The notes beneath the pieces are model-generated. The model worked only from the letters and a program-made list of their open reading frames with translations, ran no database searches and was not told where the DNA came from. From positions 2,626 to 39,062 of the forward strand of contig JAPYTD010000035.1 of assembly GCA_029936315.1 (NCBI GenBank): a stretch of 36,437 nucleotides of DNA, in the 5' to 3' direction. Source of the DNA: Planctomycetota bacterium (lineage in GTDB: Bacteria > Planctomycetota > UBA1135 > UBA2386). Made by a program: the position numbers and the translations under genes. Each line of letters begins with the position of its first letter. The stretch's first letter is position 1. Positions 24,074 to 32,600 of the stretch are shown here, in pieces.

Positions 24074-24089
24074 TGGCAGTGCGGTTGCA
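24074..24089 (+). promoter_or_regulatory. Sigma-54 (-24/-12) promoter candidate
   Basis: TGGCAGTGCGGTTGCA fits TGGCAC-N5-TTGCW with one mismatch in the -24 element, a perfect TTGCA -12 element, and the invariant GG and GC exactly 10 bases apart. Transcription would start near 24100, 19 bases before the GTG at 24119, a natural leader length. The site points at the lipoprotein/AsmA-like pair, not at the divergent glnN. An NtrC-type activator is encoded at 1237-2589; whether it acts here is unknown, and no upstream activator site was recognised. Confidence 0.55.
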
Positions 24090-24118
24090 CCGGCAGGGAA
24101 CCCCCGTACGTTGGTGGT

Positions 24119-25357
24119 GTGAACGGTCGCATAAGTTTCCACATTGCCTGTCTCGCGGTGCTCGCTGGCAGTTGCCAAACGATTCCAAACCCACTCGCCC
24201 TGGAGACGGCCATTTTGGCTGTCGACTACGTGCCCGGCTGGCCAGGCCACGCAACCGAGCGGGCCCCAACGCAGCGCTCGGTCGTTCTGTTCGCCGTCAA
24301 AGACGCACCTTCTGGCACCCCCGTGGCGCTGGCGGCCGCAGCCATTGTGCGGGAGCGCGGCGCCCCGTTCCGCGGCAAGTCGAATCTGCCCATCGGCAGC
24401 CGCTGGCTTTCGGGCGACGACGTAGGCTTTTGGTTGGCCGATCGAGAGACCCGCAAGCCGTGGCAGCAACAGCTGCTCGGCGAAGTCACAGCCGTGCTGG
24501 GGTCATCGCTAGAGACCACGGTTCGCACCACGGGCGGCAACTCCGTTCTGCCCCAAGTGACAGTCCACGGGACAGATAGAGGATTTTCCGTGGTGCTCGT
24601 AAGCGGCTCCGCCGACGACCCGGAGCGCGAATCGCTGGTGGTTGCCGCGCCGTTCGCGAGCGACGAGCAAGTCGGGCTGTTTGTGCCCGATCCGCGGGTC
24701 GAGAAAGGCGGCCTACTACTCCTGCTGCTGCCGGCGGGCGTGCCAACTGCGGCGACGCTCGCTGCGGCTCGCGAGATCGCCAAGGCAAAGGCCCTGGCGC
24801 CACCAGATGCGGACGCGATCCCGCGCAATTGGCAGGTAGCCAACCGGGCCGTCGGGGAGCGCAATCGACGCCCGGCGTTGCTCGCGGTCGTCACGCCACT
24901 CGGCCTTCCACGGATTACGGATTTGCTGCTCGCCGCCGACGAAGCGGCTCTGATCGCGATCAGCAACGAACTGTCGCGCCTGGACCCGAAGGCCAAGAAC
25001 CTGCCCTGGCTGGTCGAAGCAGCGGCATGGCGCGCGCTGGTACCAGGGGCCGAACGTGGCGAACTCTCGCCTTCGCTACGCGCCGCATTCGTGCGGCATC
25101 TCGGCAGCCTGTGCGACGATGGCGCCACGCTTCGGCTATTGGTCAGGGTCGCAACCGACGGCAACCAGTTTGCGGACGCGCTCATCGACGAAAATCTCGC
25201 CGCCCTGACCGATCGCAGCGCCGCGGTGCGCGTGCGCGCGGTTTCGTGGCTGCACAGCCGCAAAATCCGCATCGACAACTACGACGCAATGGGCAGCAAG
25301 GCGGAGCGACGCGGCGCCGTGCGACGCTACCTGGCAGCCAAGGAGGCGCCGCGATGA
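24119..25357 (+). CDS. Lipoprotein of unknown function, co-encoded with the AsmA-like protein
   Basis: I do not recognise this 412-residue protein. It starts at GTG 24119 with a clear lipoprotein signal (MNGRISFHIACLAVLAGSC; lipobox AGSC), so it is probably tethered to the outer or inner membrane on the periplasmic side. Residues about 30-230 form a beta-rich region (SVVLFAVKDAPSG, GFSVVLVSGSADD, GLLLLLLPAGVPT). The C-terminal 150 residues are helical, and LTDRSAAVRVRAVSWLHSRK resembles a HEAT-type repeat. The stop codon overlaps the ATG of the next gene by 4 bp, so the two products are translationally coupled and probably work together. A sigma-54-like promoter lies 30 bp upstream. No catalytic motif is visible. 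Confidence 0.75.
   Translation: MNGRISFHIACLAVLAGSCQTIPNPLALETAILAVDYVPGWPGHATERAPTQRSVVLFAVKDAPSGTPVALAAAAIVRERGAPFRGKSNLPIGSRWLSGDDVGFWLADRETRKPWQQQLLGEVTAVLGSSLETTVRTTGGNSVLPQVTVHGTDRGFSVVLVSGSADDPERESLVVAAPFASDEQVGLFVPDPRVEKGGLLLLLLPAGVPTAATLAAAREIAKAKALAPPDADAIPRNWQVANRAVGERNRRPALLAVVTPLGLPRITDLLLAADEAALIAISNELSRLDPKAKNLPWLVEAAAWRALVPGAERGELSPSLRAAFVRHLGSLCDDGATLRLLVRVATDGNQFADALIDENLAALTDRSAAVRVRAVSWLHSRKIRIDNYDAMGSKAERRGAVRRYLAAKEAPR
25340..25346 (+). promoter_or_regulatory. Strong Shine-Dalgarno sequence of the AsmA-like gene
   Basis: AAGGAGG sits 7 bases before the ATG at 25354, inside the end of the lipoprotein gene. It fixes the start of the large gene, whose frame stays open far upstream. 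Confidence 0.8.
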
Positions 25358-28300
25358 GCGAAGCCCCGCAAGCTGCCGAGGCCCCCACCCCAGGGGTCCC
25401 GACGCCCAACACCACCGAGTCAAAGGCCAAAGCAACCAAGCGCAAACGCAAGTCCCGTTGGTGGTGGCGATGGACCAAACGTCTGGCCGCCGCTGGCTTG
25501 GTTGCCCGCGTGCTGTTGTGGCTGTTCCTCGAACACCTCGCGGACTTCGGCGCCGGGTTTGCCGGCTTGTCTGTGTCGTGGCGCAGTGCCTCGCTGTCGC
25601 TCAGTGGGTTGTCGCTGCACATCGAGGATCTCGTCGTGCGCGACGCCAACGACGAGCAGGCGCCACCGCTGTTGACGGCGCAGGATGTCATCGCAGACCT
25701 CTCGATGCGGCAACTGCTCGGCGGGCAACTGTCCGTCGTCGATGCCAGCATCGCGGGTGCCCGCATCACGGTGCATCGCGGCGCCGATGGCAGACTGCGT
25801 CTGCCGAAGTCGTGGCTCGAGCCGGCGACGGTCACCGTGCCGGAGCCAGAGGAAGATGCCGACAACACGCCACTCAACTTCGAGTTGCCGTGCTGGATCC
25901 AATCGGCGCGACTGCATGACCTTCAGCTCGACTTCGTCGACAACACCGTCACGCCAGCGGTGGAATACACCGGCAAGCTCGATCTCGAGGTCACGGACCT
26001 CGGCTTCCCAGACCGCCTGGGCTCGGTCATGCTGCGACTACACGCACCGCAACTGTGCGACGAGCTGTTCGTACACACGCAGGTACACGCGCAGACATCG
26101 CGGGCCAAGTGCGACTTCCAGGCGGTCGTGCGCGGCTTCCGCCCCCACCGGTTTGAGCTGCCACAACAGATCCTCGACATTCTTGAGAACGCCCACGTCG
26201 TCGACGTGCGCCTGGCTGGCGACCTCAACGCCCAGATCCTGGCGAGTGCGCCGCGGCAGCCGGCGCTGGGCGGCACTGTCGACTTCGACTTGTCGTTGGA
26301 CGGCATCGAACACAGCACGTTGGAGCTCGATATCGGCCCAACCGCAGTCGCTTTGCCTGGCACGGCCGACGAAGGCATCGTCACGCCGTTCTCACTGAGC
26401 CTGCAAGTCGACAACGTCGTAGATGTGTTTCGGCTCGAAGCGGGTCGGCTCGAACTGTCAGGTGCGCGCTTCTCCGTGGCCGCCAGACTGGTCGCGGAGA
26501 AGATAACCTGCGGGCGCATTCGGCCTTTGCTTGCAGCGGCGGGTCTGTCCTTGCCCGACTGTGGCATCAACGTCAGGGGGTCGCTGGATGCGGAGTTTGG
26601 CGAAGCGATGTCGATCGATCTTGCCCGCATCACGATCGGCAGCGCCGACGGTGGTGCGCAGGTCGCACTCGATCGCTTGATCGTGCGCGACCTGAGAACA
26701 GTTGACGACACGCTGGCGATTGGCAGCGTCGAGATCGTTGGCCCGGACCTGCCAGTGCGCCGCGAAGCCGATAGCTCCTGGCTGATCGCAGGCCTGCATC
26801 TCGCGACGGCTGCGGCAACGAACAGCACCGCGCCACCACCGGCCAGCGGGCGGCAGAGCGCCCCAGCCGCGATCACGCTGCCCAAGATCCGCCTCGGCTC
26901 GCTCAACTGGTCCGGCGCACAGCTCACCTACACCGACGCCACTATCGAGCCGGCTGCCGACCTGGTCATTCAGGACCTAAGCGTGACAGCCGACGCGATC
27001 ACCATCGGAGAAGCCGCACCGCCGGGCCGCATGACGGTGTCGTTTGGCCTGCCCGACGTTGCCAAGCGATGCACGGCACAACTGACCCTGCACTCGCGTG
27101 CGAGCGGATGCAAAGCAGACCTGCAGTGGACCACCGATGGCATGACGCTGCGCAGACTGCGGCCGTGGCTGCAACCGCTCGGCATCGAGCCCGAATTGCG
27201 CAACGCAACCTTGGCATTGGCATTGGCCGTGGACGCAGAGTTCACGGATGAGGGCATTCGTGCCAACGCGCAACTCGTCAACGTGAAGTTGCTCGACGGC
27301 GACACCAAGTGGCTGTCGCTGCGCAGCGCGCGAAGCGAGGGCATTCACATCGCCGATGGCAAAGTCCACGCTGGCACTTGGACCGTGCAAGATCCGTTCG
27401 TCAAGGCACACCGCGACGCCAACCAGATCTTGCATGCGCTCGGTTTGCAGTTCGGAGCACCAGTAGCTACGAACGCGCCGACCCAACCATCGAGCGAGGT
27501 GCCCTCAACCCCGCTGTCCACAAGTCCACCGGCCGCTGCGACACTGCAACACGGCAAGTTGACCCTCGACCGCGCAACCCTCGCATTCAGCGACGCGCGC
27601 CACCCGAACCGCCTGTTTTCGATCGGGCTCGACGCCAGCATCGGCGCCAACAAAGGGGGCGCCACGTCGTTGCCAGTGCACGCCACGATCCGCCTCGATC
27701 GCGCGGCCAAGAACTGCACGCTCGACGCCCTACTAGAACTGCAGCCAACGCGGACCGGTTTGAGCGGCACGTTCGTTGCGACTGGCATCCAAGGAAGCGA
27801 GCTACCGGTCCTGTTACCGCCAGGCATCGTGTGCACGCTCGACAACGGATCGATGCGCGCGGCCTTCGACGCAGTCATCACACACACTGGCGTCACACAC
27901 ACTGGGATCGCCGCCGTCAACTCCTCCCTGAACAACATCCGCTTGATGGATGGCGACACGGAGCTCGCTGCGATCGACGAAATCGTCGTCAAGATCCCCT
28001 CGATTACGGACGACGCGGTGCACATCGAGGACGCCCACATCACCGGGGTGCGCGCCATCGTCACATGGACGGAGGATGCGCTGCACGTGCCCGGATTTTC
28101 GATTGCGCAACCGGATGCCCTCAGTGCATCGGCTCCCGCACCTGAGCCACCCCCTAACGACAACGCCCCATCGCCCAAACAATCGGCACCACGCAAGCTG
28201 CCCAAGATGCGTATCGATACGTTGGCGCTCAAGCTCGATCGCCTTGAGCTGCGCGACCGCCGTGGTGCGGACGGCGAACCAATCGTGCTGCGCGCCGGCA

Positions 28301-30444
28301 TCGAACTGCAGAAGCCTTGGATCGGCGATGCGGCGGCTGACGAACCAGCGCCAATGCACCTTGCCATCACGGCTGACGTGCAACCACTCGGCGCCAAGCT
28401 CGTCGCAGATACAATCGTCGTTCCCTTTGATCTGACGCCGACAATCGACATCGATTTGTCCCTGTCCAACATCGACGCGACCCAACTCGCACGCATATCC
28501 CCCGCCCTCGCCAAACAACTGCGCGGCGAAGCCAAAGACCTTCACGCGACCGCCAAGCTGCACGCAGTGCTCAACCTGAAGCGACGCGACCCGAGCGTAT
28601 TCGACTTCAACCGGCCATTTGGCGCCAAAGTCGTGATCGAGAATCTCGTCGTCAAAGATGCCGCCAGCGAAGAACCGTTCTTGAGCATCGCGAGCATCGA
28701 CACGATCGTGCGCGCCTTCGATACCAACTCCGGCAGCGTACTGATGCGCTCGGTGAGCATTGACGATCCGGTGCTACGCATCGAAAAGGATGCCGAAGGA
28801 ACCCACATCGCAGGCTTCCTGTTGCCAGCCGCGAAGGCCGTTGCGGCCGACGAAGTACTCGAATCGCCGCAACCGCGCCCGAGCGCACCCACTGACTCCA
28901 GCACCGACTCCGCCGCCGACTCTGCCGCCGAGATCGCCATCGATCGCTTCAACCTACTCGGACTACGGCTCGACTTTCGCGACGCGACCACCGACCCGCC
29001 GACGCACCTCAGCGTGACCGACACCGACGTCGAATTGCGCCGCTTCTCAACTCGCGCGTTCACCGAGCCGCGACCGATGTCGTTCTCGGTGACGGTGCGC
29101 GGCGGCGACGTCGAACTCGAACGCCGTATCATCCGCAGATCGATCCTTCACAGCGTGCTCAGTTCAGGCGTCGACGCCCTGGTCGGCGCCGGCGAAGGGC
29201 ACGAACTCGAACAGCGTGCGATGCTCTACGAGTTCACCGCGAACGGTCAGCTCCAGCTGTTTCCGAAGGCCAAGGGACAGGTCAACCTCGCGCTGCACGA
29301 ACTGGAACTGGCGGCGTTCCGCGGCCTGGCCAAGGCGGCCGGCGTCGACCTCGCCGATGGCCTCTACGACATGAGCGCGCGCCTGGATCTGCTCGGCTAC
29401 GACGGTCTGACGCTGCAAAGCCAGAACGTGTTCACGTATCTGATGCTCGACGAGCCTGAGGGCGGCCCCATCAGGACCTACCTGCGCTTGCCAGCGCCGC
29501 TGCAGGCCATCCTGTTCTTGCTGCGCAACAGCGACGACCAGCAACGCATTCCGATCAGCGTACGGGTCCCGGCGGATGGCATCAGCCAAGGCGCCATCGC
29601 CAGCCTGGCGATCGAGAGCCTGCTCAAACTGATCGCCGACGCAACGACAGGTGTTGCTGGCCGCCTCATCCGCGCCGGCTCCGGTAACCTCGTCGGCAGC
29701 CAAGGTGAGGTTCCGGACCTCACGGCCGAGATCCCATTTGCCGCTGGCTCACCCCTGCCGACGACGGACACCCTCGCCGCAATGGCCGCTGCGCTCCGCG
29801 ACGACGATACGTTGACGATCGTTTTGAGCCACGAAATGGGCCAAGCCGACCAACAACATGCCCACGAACTTGCCAACCCGGCTGTCGAATTATTGCACGC
29901 GACCGTGACCAGGCTGCAGGCCCGGCGGGCCTACCTGGAACAGGAACGAACGCCGTTGGCGGCCGACGTCGTCGCCCTGTATGCCGCAGGCAAGAGCCAG
30001 GAAGCAATTCGCAAGCACGCCGAGTTGGGCAGGGTCGACGACAACCTCGGCGAGCTGCTCGCAGCGCTCGACCAAACCCTCGAACATCTCGGTAACCGTA
30101 ATATTCGCAGTTCTTTACGTCGAACAAGAACTGCCGCGATCGCGTTGGGCGAAGCTCGCCTCGACGCCGTCTGCCGCCAGCTGCTACAAACGTGTCCGGG
30201 CCTGGCAGAAGGCTCCGACCGGCTCGCCGGAAGGATCGAACGCCGCCCCGGCCCAGGGGTGCCCATCGCGGATCAGGCCGGTGCGGGGCGCATTGTTGCG
30301 GTCCTGCGCCGGCGCACCGCGCAGGATCTGCCGGCCCTGCGCGCCATTCGCAGCAGCCCCGGGACACCTTCTATACGCTCAGAAGGCTTTACGCCCGTCC
30401 CCCCTGTGGTCGATCCGAGCAATAGAGCGTTCAATAGGCAGTAG
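25354..30444 (+). CDS. Giant AsmA/DUF748-like envelope protein with five internal modules
   Basis: The 1696-residue protein has a basic N-terminus (KRKRKSRWWWRWTKR), one membrane segment (about 43-60) and a long periplasmic beta-rich body of AsmA/TamB/DUF748 type. These proteins are elongated lipid-transfer bridges between the inner and outer membranes (established for family members, inferred here). Five modules open with related strands: LHDLQLDFVDN (about 188), NWSGAQLTYTDA (about 517), LTLDRATLAFSDA (about 734), LALKLDRLELRDR (about 954) and NLLGLRLDFRDA (about 1198). Pro/Ser/Thr-rich linkers precede the last four. The C-terminal DUF748 region includes RPMSFSVTVRGGDVELERR, then a coiled stretch (TRLQARRAYLEQER) and RRTRTAAIALGEARLDAVC. 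The ATG overlaps the lipoprotein stop codon. The last 40 residues are low-complexity. Confidence 0.88.
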   Translation: MSEAPQAAEAPTPGVPTPNTTESKAKATKRKRKSRWWWRWTKRLAAAGLVARVLLWLFLEHLADFGAGFAGLSVSWRSASLSLSGLSLHIEDLVVRDANDEQAPPLLTAQDVIADLSMRQLLGGQLSVVDASIAGARITVHRGADGRLRLPKSWLEPATVTVPEPEEDADNTPLNFELPCWIQSARLHDLQLDFVDNTVTPAVEYTGKLDLEVTDLGFPDRLGSVMLRLHAPQLCDELFVHTQVHAQTSRAKCDFQAVVRGFRPHRFELPQQILDILENAHVVDVRLAGDLNAQILASAPRQPALGGTVDFDLSLDGIEHSTLELDIGPTAVALPGTADEGIVTPFSLSLQVDNVVDVFRLEAGRLELSGARFSVAARLVAEKITCGRIRPLLAAAGLSLPDCGINVRGSLDAEFGEAMSIDLARITIGSADGGAQVALDRLIVRDLRTVDDTLAIGSVEIVGPDLPVRREADSSWLIAGLHLATAAATNSTAPPPASGRQSAPAAITLPKIRLGSLNWSGAQLTYTDATIEPAADLVIQDLSVTADAITIGEAAPPGRMTVSFGLPDVAKRCTAQLTLHSRASGCKADLQWTTDGMTLRRLRPWLQPLGIEPELRNATLALALAVDAEFTDEGIRANAQLVNVKLLDGDTKWLSLRSARSEGIHIADGKVHAGTWTVQDPFVKAHRDANQILHALGLQFGAPVATNAPTQPSSEVPSTPLSTSPPAAATLQHGKLTLDRATLAFSDARHPNRLFSIGLDASIGANKGGATSLPVHATIRLDRAAKNCTLDALLELQPTRTGLSGTFVATGIQGSELPVLLPPGIVCTLDNGSMRAAFDAVITHTGVTHTGIAAVNSSLNNIRLMDGDTELAAIDEIVVKIPSITDDAVHIEDAHITGVRAIVTWTEDALHVPGFSIAQPDALSASAPAPEPPPNDNAPSPKQSAPRKLPKMRIDTLALKLDRLELRDRRGADGEPIVLRAGIELQKPWIGDAAADEPAPMHLAITADVQPLGAKLVADTIVVPFDLTPTIDIDLSLSNIDATQLARISPALAKQLRGEAKDLHATAKLHAVLNLKRRDPSVFDFNRPFGAKVVIENLVVKDAASEEPFLSIASIDTIVRAFDTNSGSVLMRSVSIDDPVLRIEKDAEGTHIAGFLLPAAKAVAADEVLESPQPRPSAPTDSSTDSAADSAAEIAIDRFNLLGLRLDFRDATTDPPTHLSVTDTDVELRRFSTRAFTEPRPMSFSVTVRGGDVELERRIIRRSILHSVLSSGVDALVGAGEGHELEQRAMLYEFTANGQLQLFPKAKGQVNLALHELELAAFRGLAKAAGVDLADGLYDMSARLDLLGYDGLTLQSQNVFTYLMLDEPEGGPIRTYLRLPAPLQAILFLLRNSDDQQRIPISVRVPADGISQGAIASLAIESLLKLIADATTGVAGRLIRAGSGNLVGSQGEVPDLTAEIPFAAGSPLPTTDTLAAMAAALRDDDTLTIVLSHEMGQADQQHAHELANPAVELLHATVTRLQARRAYLEQERTPLAADVVALYAAGKSQEAIRKHAELGRVDDNLGELLAALDQTLEHLGNRNIRSSLRRTRTAAIALGEARLDAVCRQLLQTCPGLAEGSDRLAGRIERRPGPGVPIADQAGAGRIVAVLRRRTAQDLPALRAIRSSPGTPSIRSEGFTPVPPVVDPSNRAFNRQ

Positions 30445-30477
30445 GTGCAAAGCCCACTGCGCCACCTGGAACTACCT

Positions 30478-32571
30478 ATGAGCCGAATCACCCGCACGAG
30501 TGCCCTTGGCATTGTCCTCTGCCTGGTTGGAGTAGCCCACGCGCAAACGACCGCGCGCAACCCGCAGCGCCCCACGACCAAAGTCGAAGAGGGCCGGGCC
30601 CATAAGACAGTCATGCGGGACGCGGCGAAGATCGACGCCTTGCTGGCTCGCGGCCTGCAGCGCAACCGCAGAGAGGCCCAGCCGTTCGTCGATGACGCGA
30701 CGTTCGTGCGCCGCACCTACTTGTCCGTCGTCGGCCGCATCCCGACGCTGAAGGAAACCGAACGGTTCCTCGCCGACCAAGGTCCAGACAAGCGTACCGA
30801 TCTGTGCGACCTGCTGCTCAACTCCGCCGGCCACACCAGCCACTTCAGCAACTACTGGTTCGACCTGTTGCGGGTGAAGACTCGCCAACGCCAGCTGAGC
30901 GGCGAGCCGTTTGCCCACTTCATTCGCCAGTCGGTGCTCGACGACTTGCCTTACGACGAGTTCGTACGCCAGTTGATGGTCGCCGAGGGCCCCGCCCACG
31001 CTACCGACAACGGCGCGACCGGCCACCTCATGCGCGACAACGGCATGCCGCATGACTCCATGGCCAACACGGTGCGGCTGTTTCTTGGCACGCGGCTGGA
31101 ATGCGCGCAGTGCCACAACCATCCGTTTGACAACTGGACCCAAAAGCAGTTCTTCGAGATGGCGGCGTTTTTCGGCAACATGCGCTACCGCGACATGCGC
31201 GCCGTCGGTAACTACCGGGAGCTGCGCAAAGAGCTAGCCACTGAAGACCAGCGCACGCGGCAGCGCGTGCTACAACTGGTTCGTCGCCTAACACAAGGCA
31301 TCCAGGGCAATGGCAGCGGCGTTGAGAAACTGCCGAAAGACTACCAATACGACGACGCCCGGCCACTCTCGGCGATCAAGGCAAACACGATCTTCGGCAG
31401 CAACGTCAAACTGAAGTACCCGAAGGGTGCGTCGCGCTCGATGTCGAAGCGCGCCAAGCGTCAGGCCCGTAGCCGCCGCGACATGGTGCCCGGCATCAAC
31501 TCGCGGGATGCGCTGGCCAACTGGATGACCGACAAGAAAAACCCGCAGTTCGCCAAGGTGATCGCGAACCGCATGTGGGCCCGCACGTTTGGTCGCGGTC
31601 TCGTCGAACCACGCGGCGACTGGAAGAAGAACACGGCCGCCGTGCACCCCGAACTCCTCACCGAACTCAAGAAGTTGATGGTGCGGCTCGAGTTCGATCT
31701 GCGCCAGTTTGAGCGGGTGCTGCTGCACACCAAGCTGTTCCAACGTCAATGCGACCCGGTCGACCCGAACCCCGGCCAGGCGCCGCTGTTCGTCGGCCCG
31801 GTTCTGCACCGCATGAGTTCGCAGCAAGTCTGGGACTCGCTGCTGACACTCGTTTTTGACGACATCGACGATCGCCTGCGCGCCCCAAACTACAACGCAA
31901 CGCCCGTCTACGCGGCATTCGAACAGATCAAGGACGCCGACAAGGCCAAGCTGCTCGCAATCGTCAAGGGCGGCAATCGCGGCATGATGCAGAAGATGCA
32001 GCAGGAGCGGCGCAACGACGTAAGGATGCAGAAAGCGCGCGACGAGAAGTTGCGCAAACGGGCGCGGCCGCTGATGCGCGCTCTCGAGATGGCCCGCCGC
32101 GACGGGGACCTGCCCCGCGTCAACCAGATCGCCAAGCAACTCGAACAGATGGGCGTCAAGCTCGGCCAACGGGCGGCGAAGGGCTCGGAGCGCGACCTGT
32201 TGCGCGCCAGTGATCTCGAGCAACCGGCGCGCCTCGGCCACCTGTTGCGCGAGTTCGGCCAATCCGACCGCGAGACGATCGACGCATCTTCGGAGGTCGC
32301 AACGGTGCCGCAGGTGCTAAGCCTGATGAACGGCTTCCTCGAGAAAGAGGTGCTGAAGCTCAACGGCCAATCGGCCCTGCGCCGCGACTTGCAGTTCGCG
32401 ACCGATGGCGCGCGCCGCATTCGGGTTGCGTTCTTATCGACGCTCAACCGCGAGCCCACGCCACAGGAACTCAAGGACTGGCGCCGTCAGGTCGCCGTCG
32501 ATGGCGCACGCGCCCTCAACGACCTCGTCTGGGTGTTGTGCAACACCAACGAGTTCCGCTTCATCCGCTAA
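30478..32571 (+). CDS. Secreted DUF1549/DUF1553 (PSCyt2-PSD1) protein
   Basis: The ATG at 30478 (MSRITRTSALGIVLCLVGVAHAQ) gives a good signal peptide; a GTG at 30445 would bury it. The mature protein of the 697-residue product starts with DUF1549: FVRRTYLSVVGRIPTLKETE, then LECAQCHNHPFDNWTQKQFF. The latter carries a heme-c-type CxxCH (Cys209, Cys212, His213). DUF1553 follows with INSRDALANWMTDKKNPQFA, NRMWARTFGRGLVEPRGDW and a C-terminal LNREPTPQELKDWRR. Between about 480 and 580 there is a very basic, probably coiled-coil segment. Planctomycete relatives often carry a PSCyt1 cytochrome domain at the N-terminus, which is missing here and instead encoded separately at 33980. The biochemical role of the family is unknown; a link to periplasmic oxidation of polysaccharide-derived substrates has been proposed. 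Confidence 0.93.
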   Translation: MSRITRTSALGIVLCLVGVAHAQTTARNPQRPTTKVEEGRAHKTVMRDAAKIDALLARGLQRNRREAQPFVDDATFVRRTYLSVVGRIPTLKETERFLADQGPDKRTDLCDLLLNSAGHTSHFSNYWFDLLRVKTRQRQLSGEPFAHFIRQSVLDDLPYDEFVRQLMVAEGPAHATDNGATGHLMRDNGMPHDSMANTVRLFLGTRLECAQCHNHPFDNWTQKQFFEMAAFFGNMRYRDMRAVGNYRELRKELATEDQRTRQRVLQLVRRLTQGIQGNGSGVEKLPKDYQYDDARPLSAIKANTIFGSNVKLKYPKGASRSMSKRAKRQARSRRDMVPGINSRDALANWMTDKKNPQFAKVIANRMWARTFGRGLVEPRGDWKKNTAAVHPELLTELKKLMVRLEFDLRQFERVLLHTKLFQRQCDPVDPNPGQAPLFVGPVLHRMSSQQVWDSLLTLVFDDIDDRLRAPNYNATPVYAAFEQIKDADKAKLLAIVKGGNRGMMQKMQQERRNDVRMQKARDEKLRKRARPLMRALEMARRDGDLPRVNQIAKQLEQMGVKLGQRAAKGSERDLLRASDLEQPARLGHLLREFGQSDRETIDASSEVATVPQVLSLMNGFLEKEVLKLNGQSALRRDLQFATDGARRIRVAFLSTLNREPTPQELKDWRRQVAVDGARALNDLVWVLCNTNEFRFIR

Positions 32572-32600
32572 CCCGCAACCTTCTACCGAAGAGCAAACAC

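Noticed and set aside
24829-25353. Upstream extension of the AsmA-like frame through the lipoprotein gene.
   Set aside because: The extension lies out of frame within a gene with a clear signal peptide, and a strong AAGGAGG and ATG mark the true start at 25354.
27888-27918. A short duplicated TCACACACACTGG inside the AsmA-like gene.
   Set aside because: It is an in-frame 15-bp duplication in coding sequence (THTGVTHTG), probably simple slippage and not a regulatory repeat.
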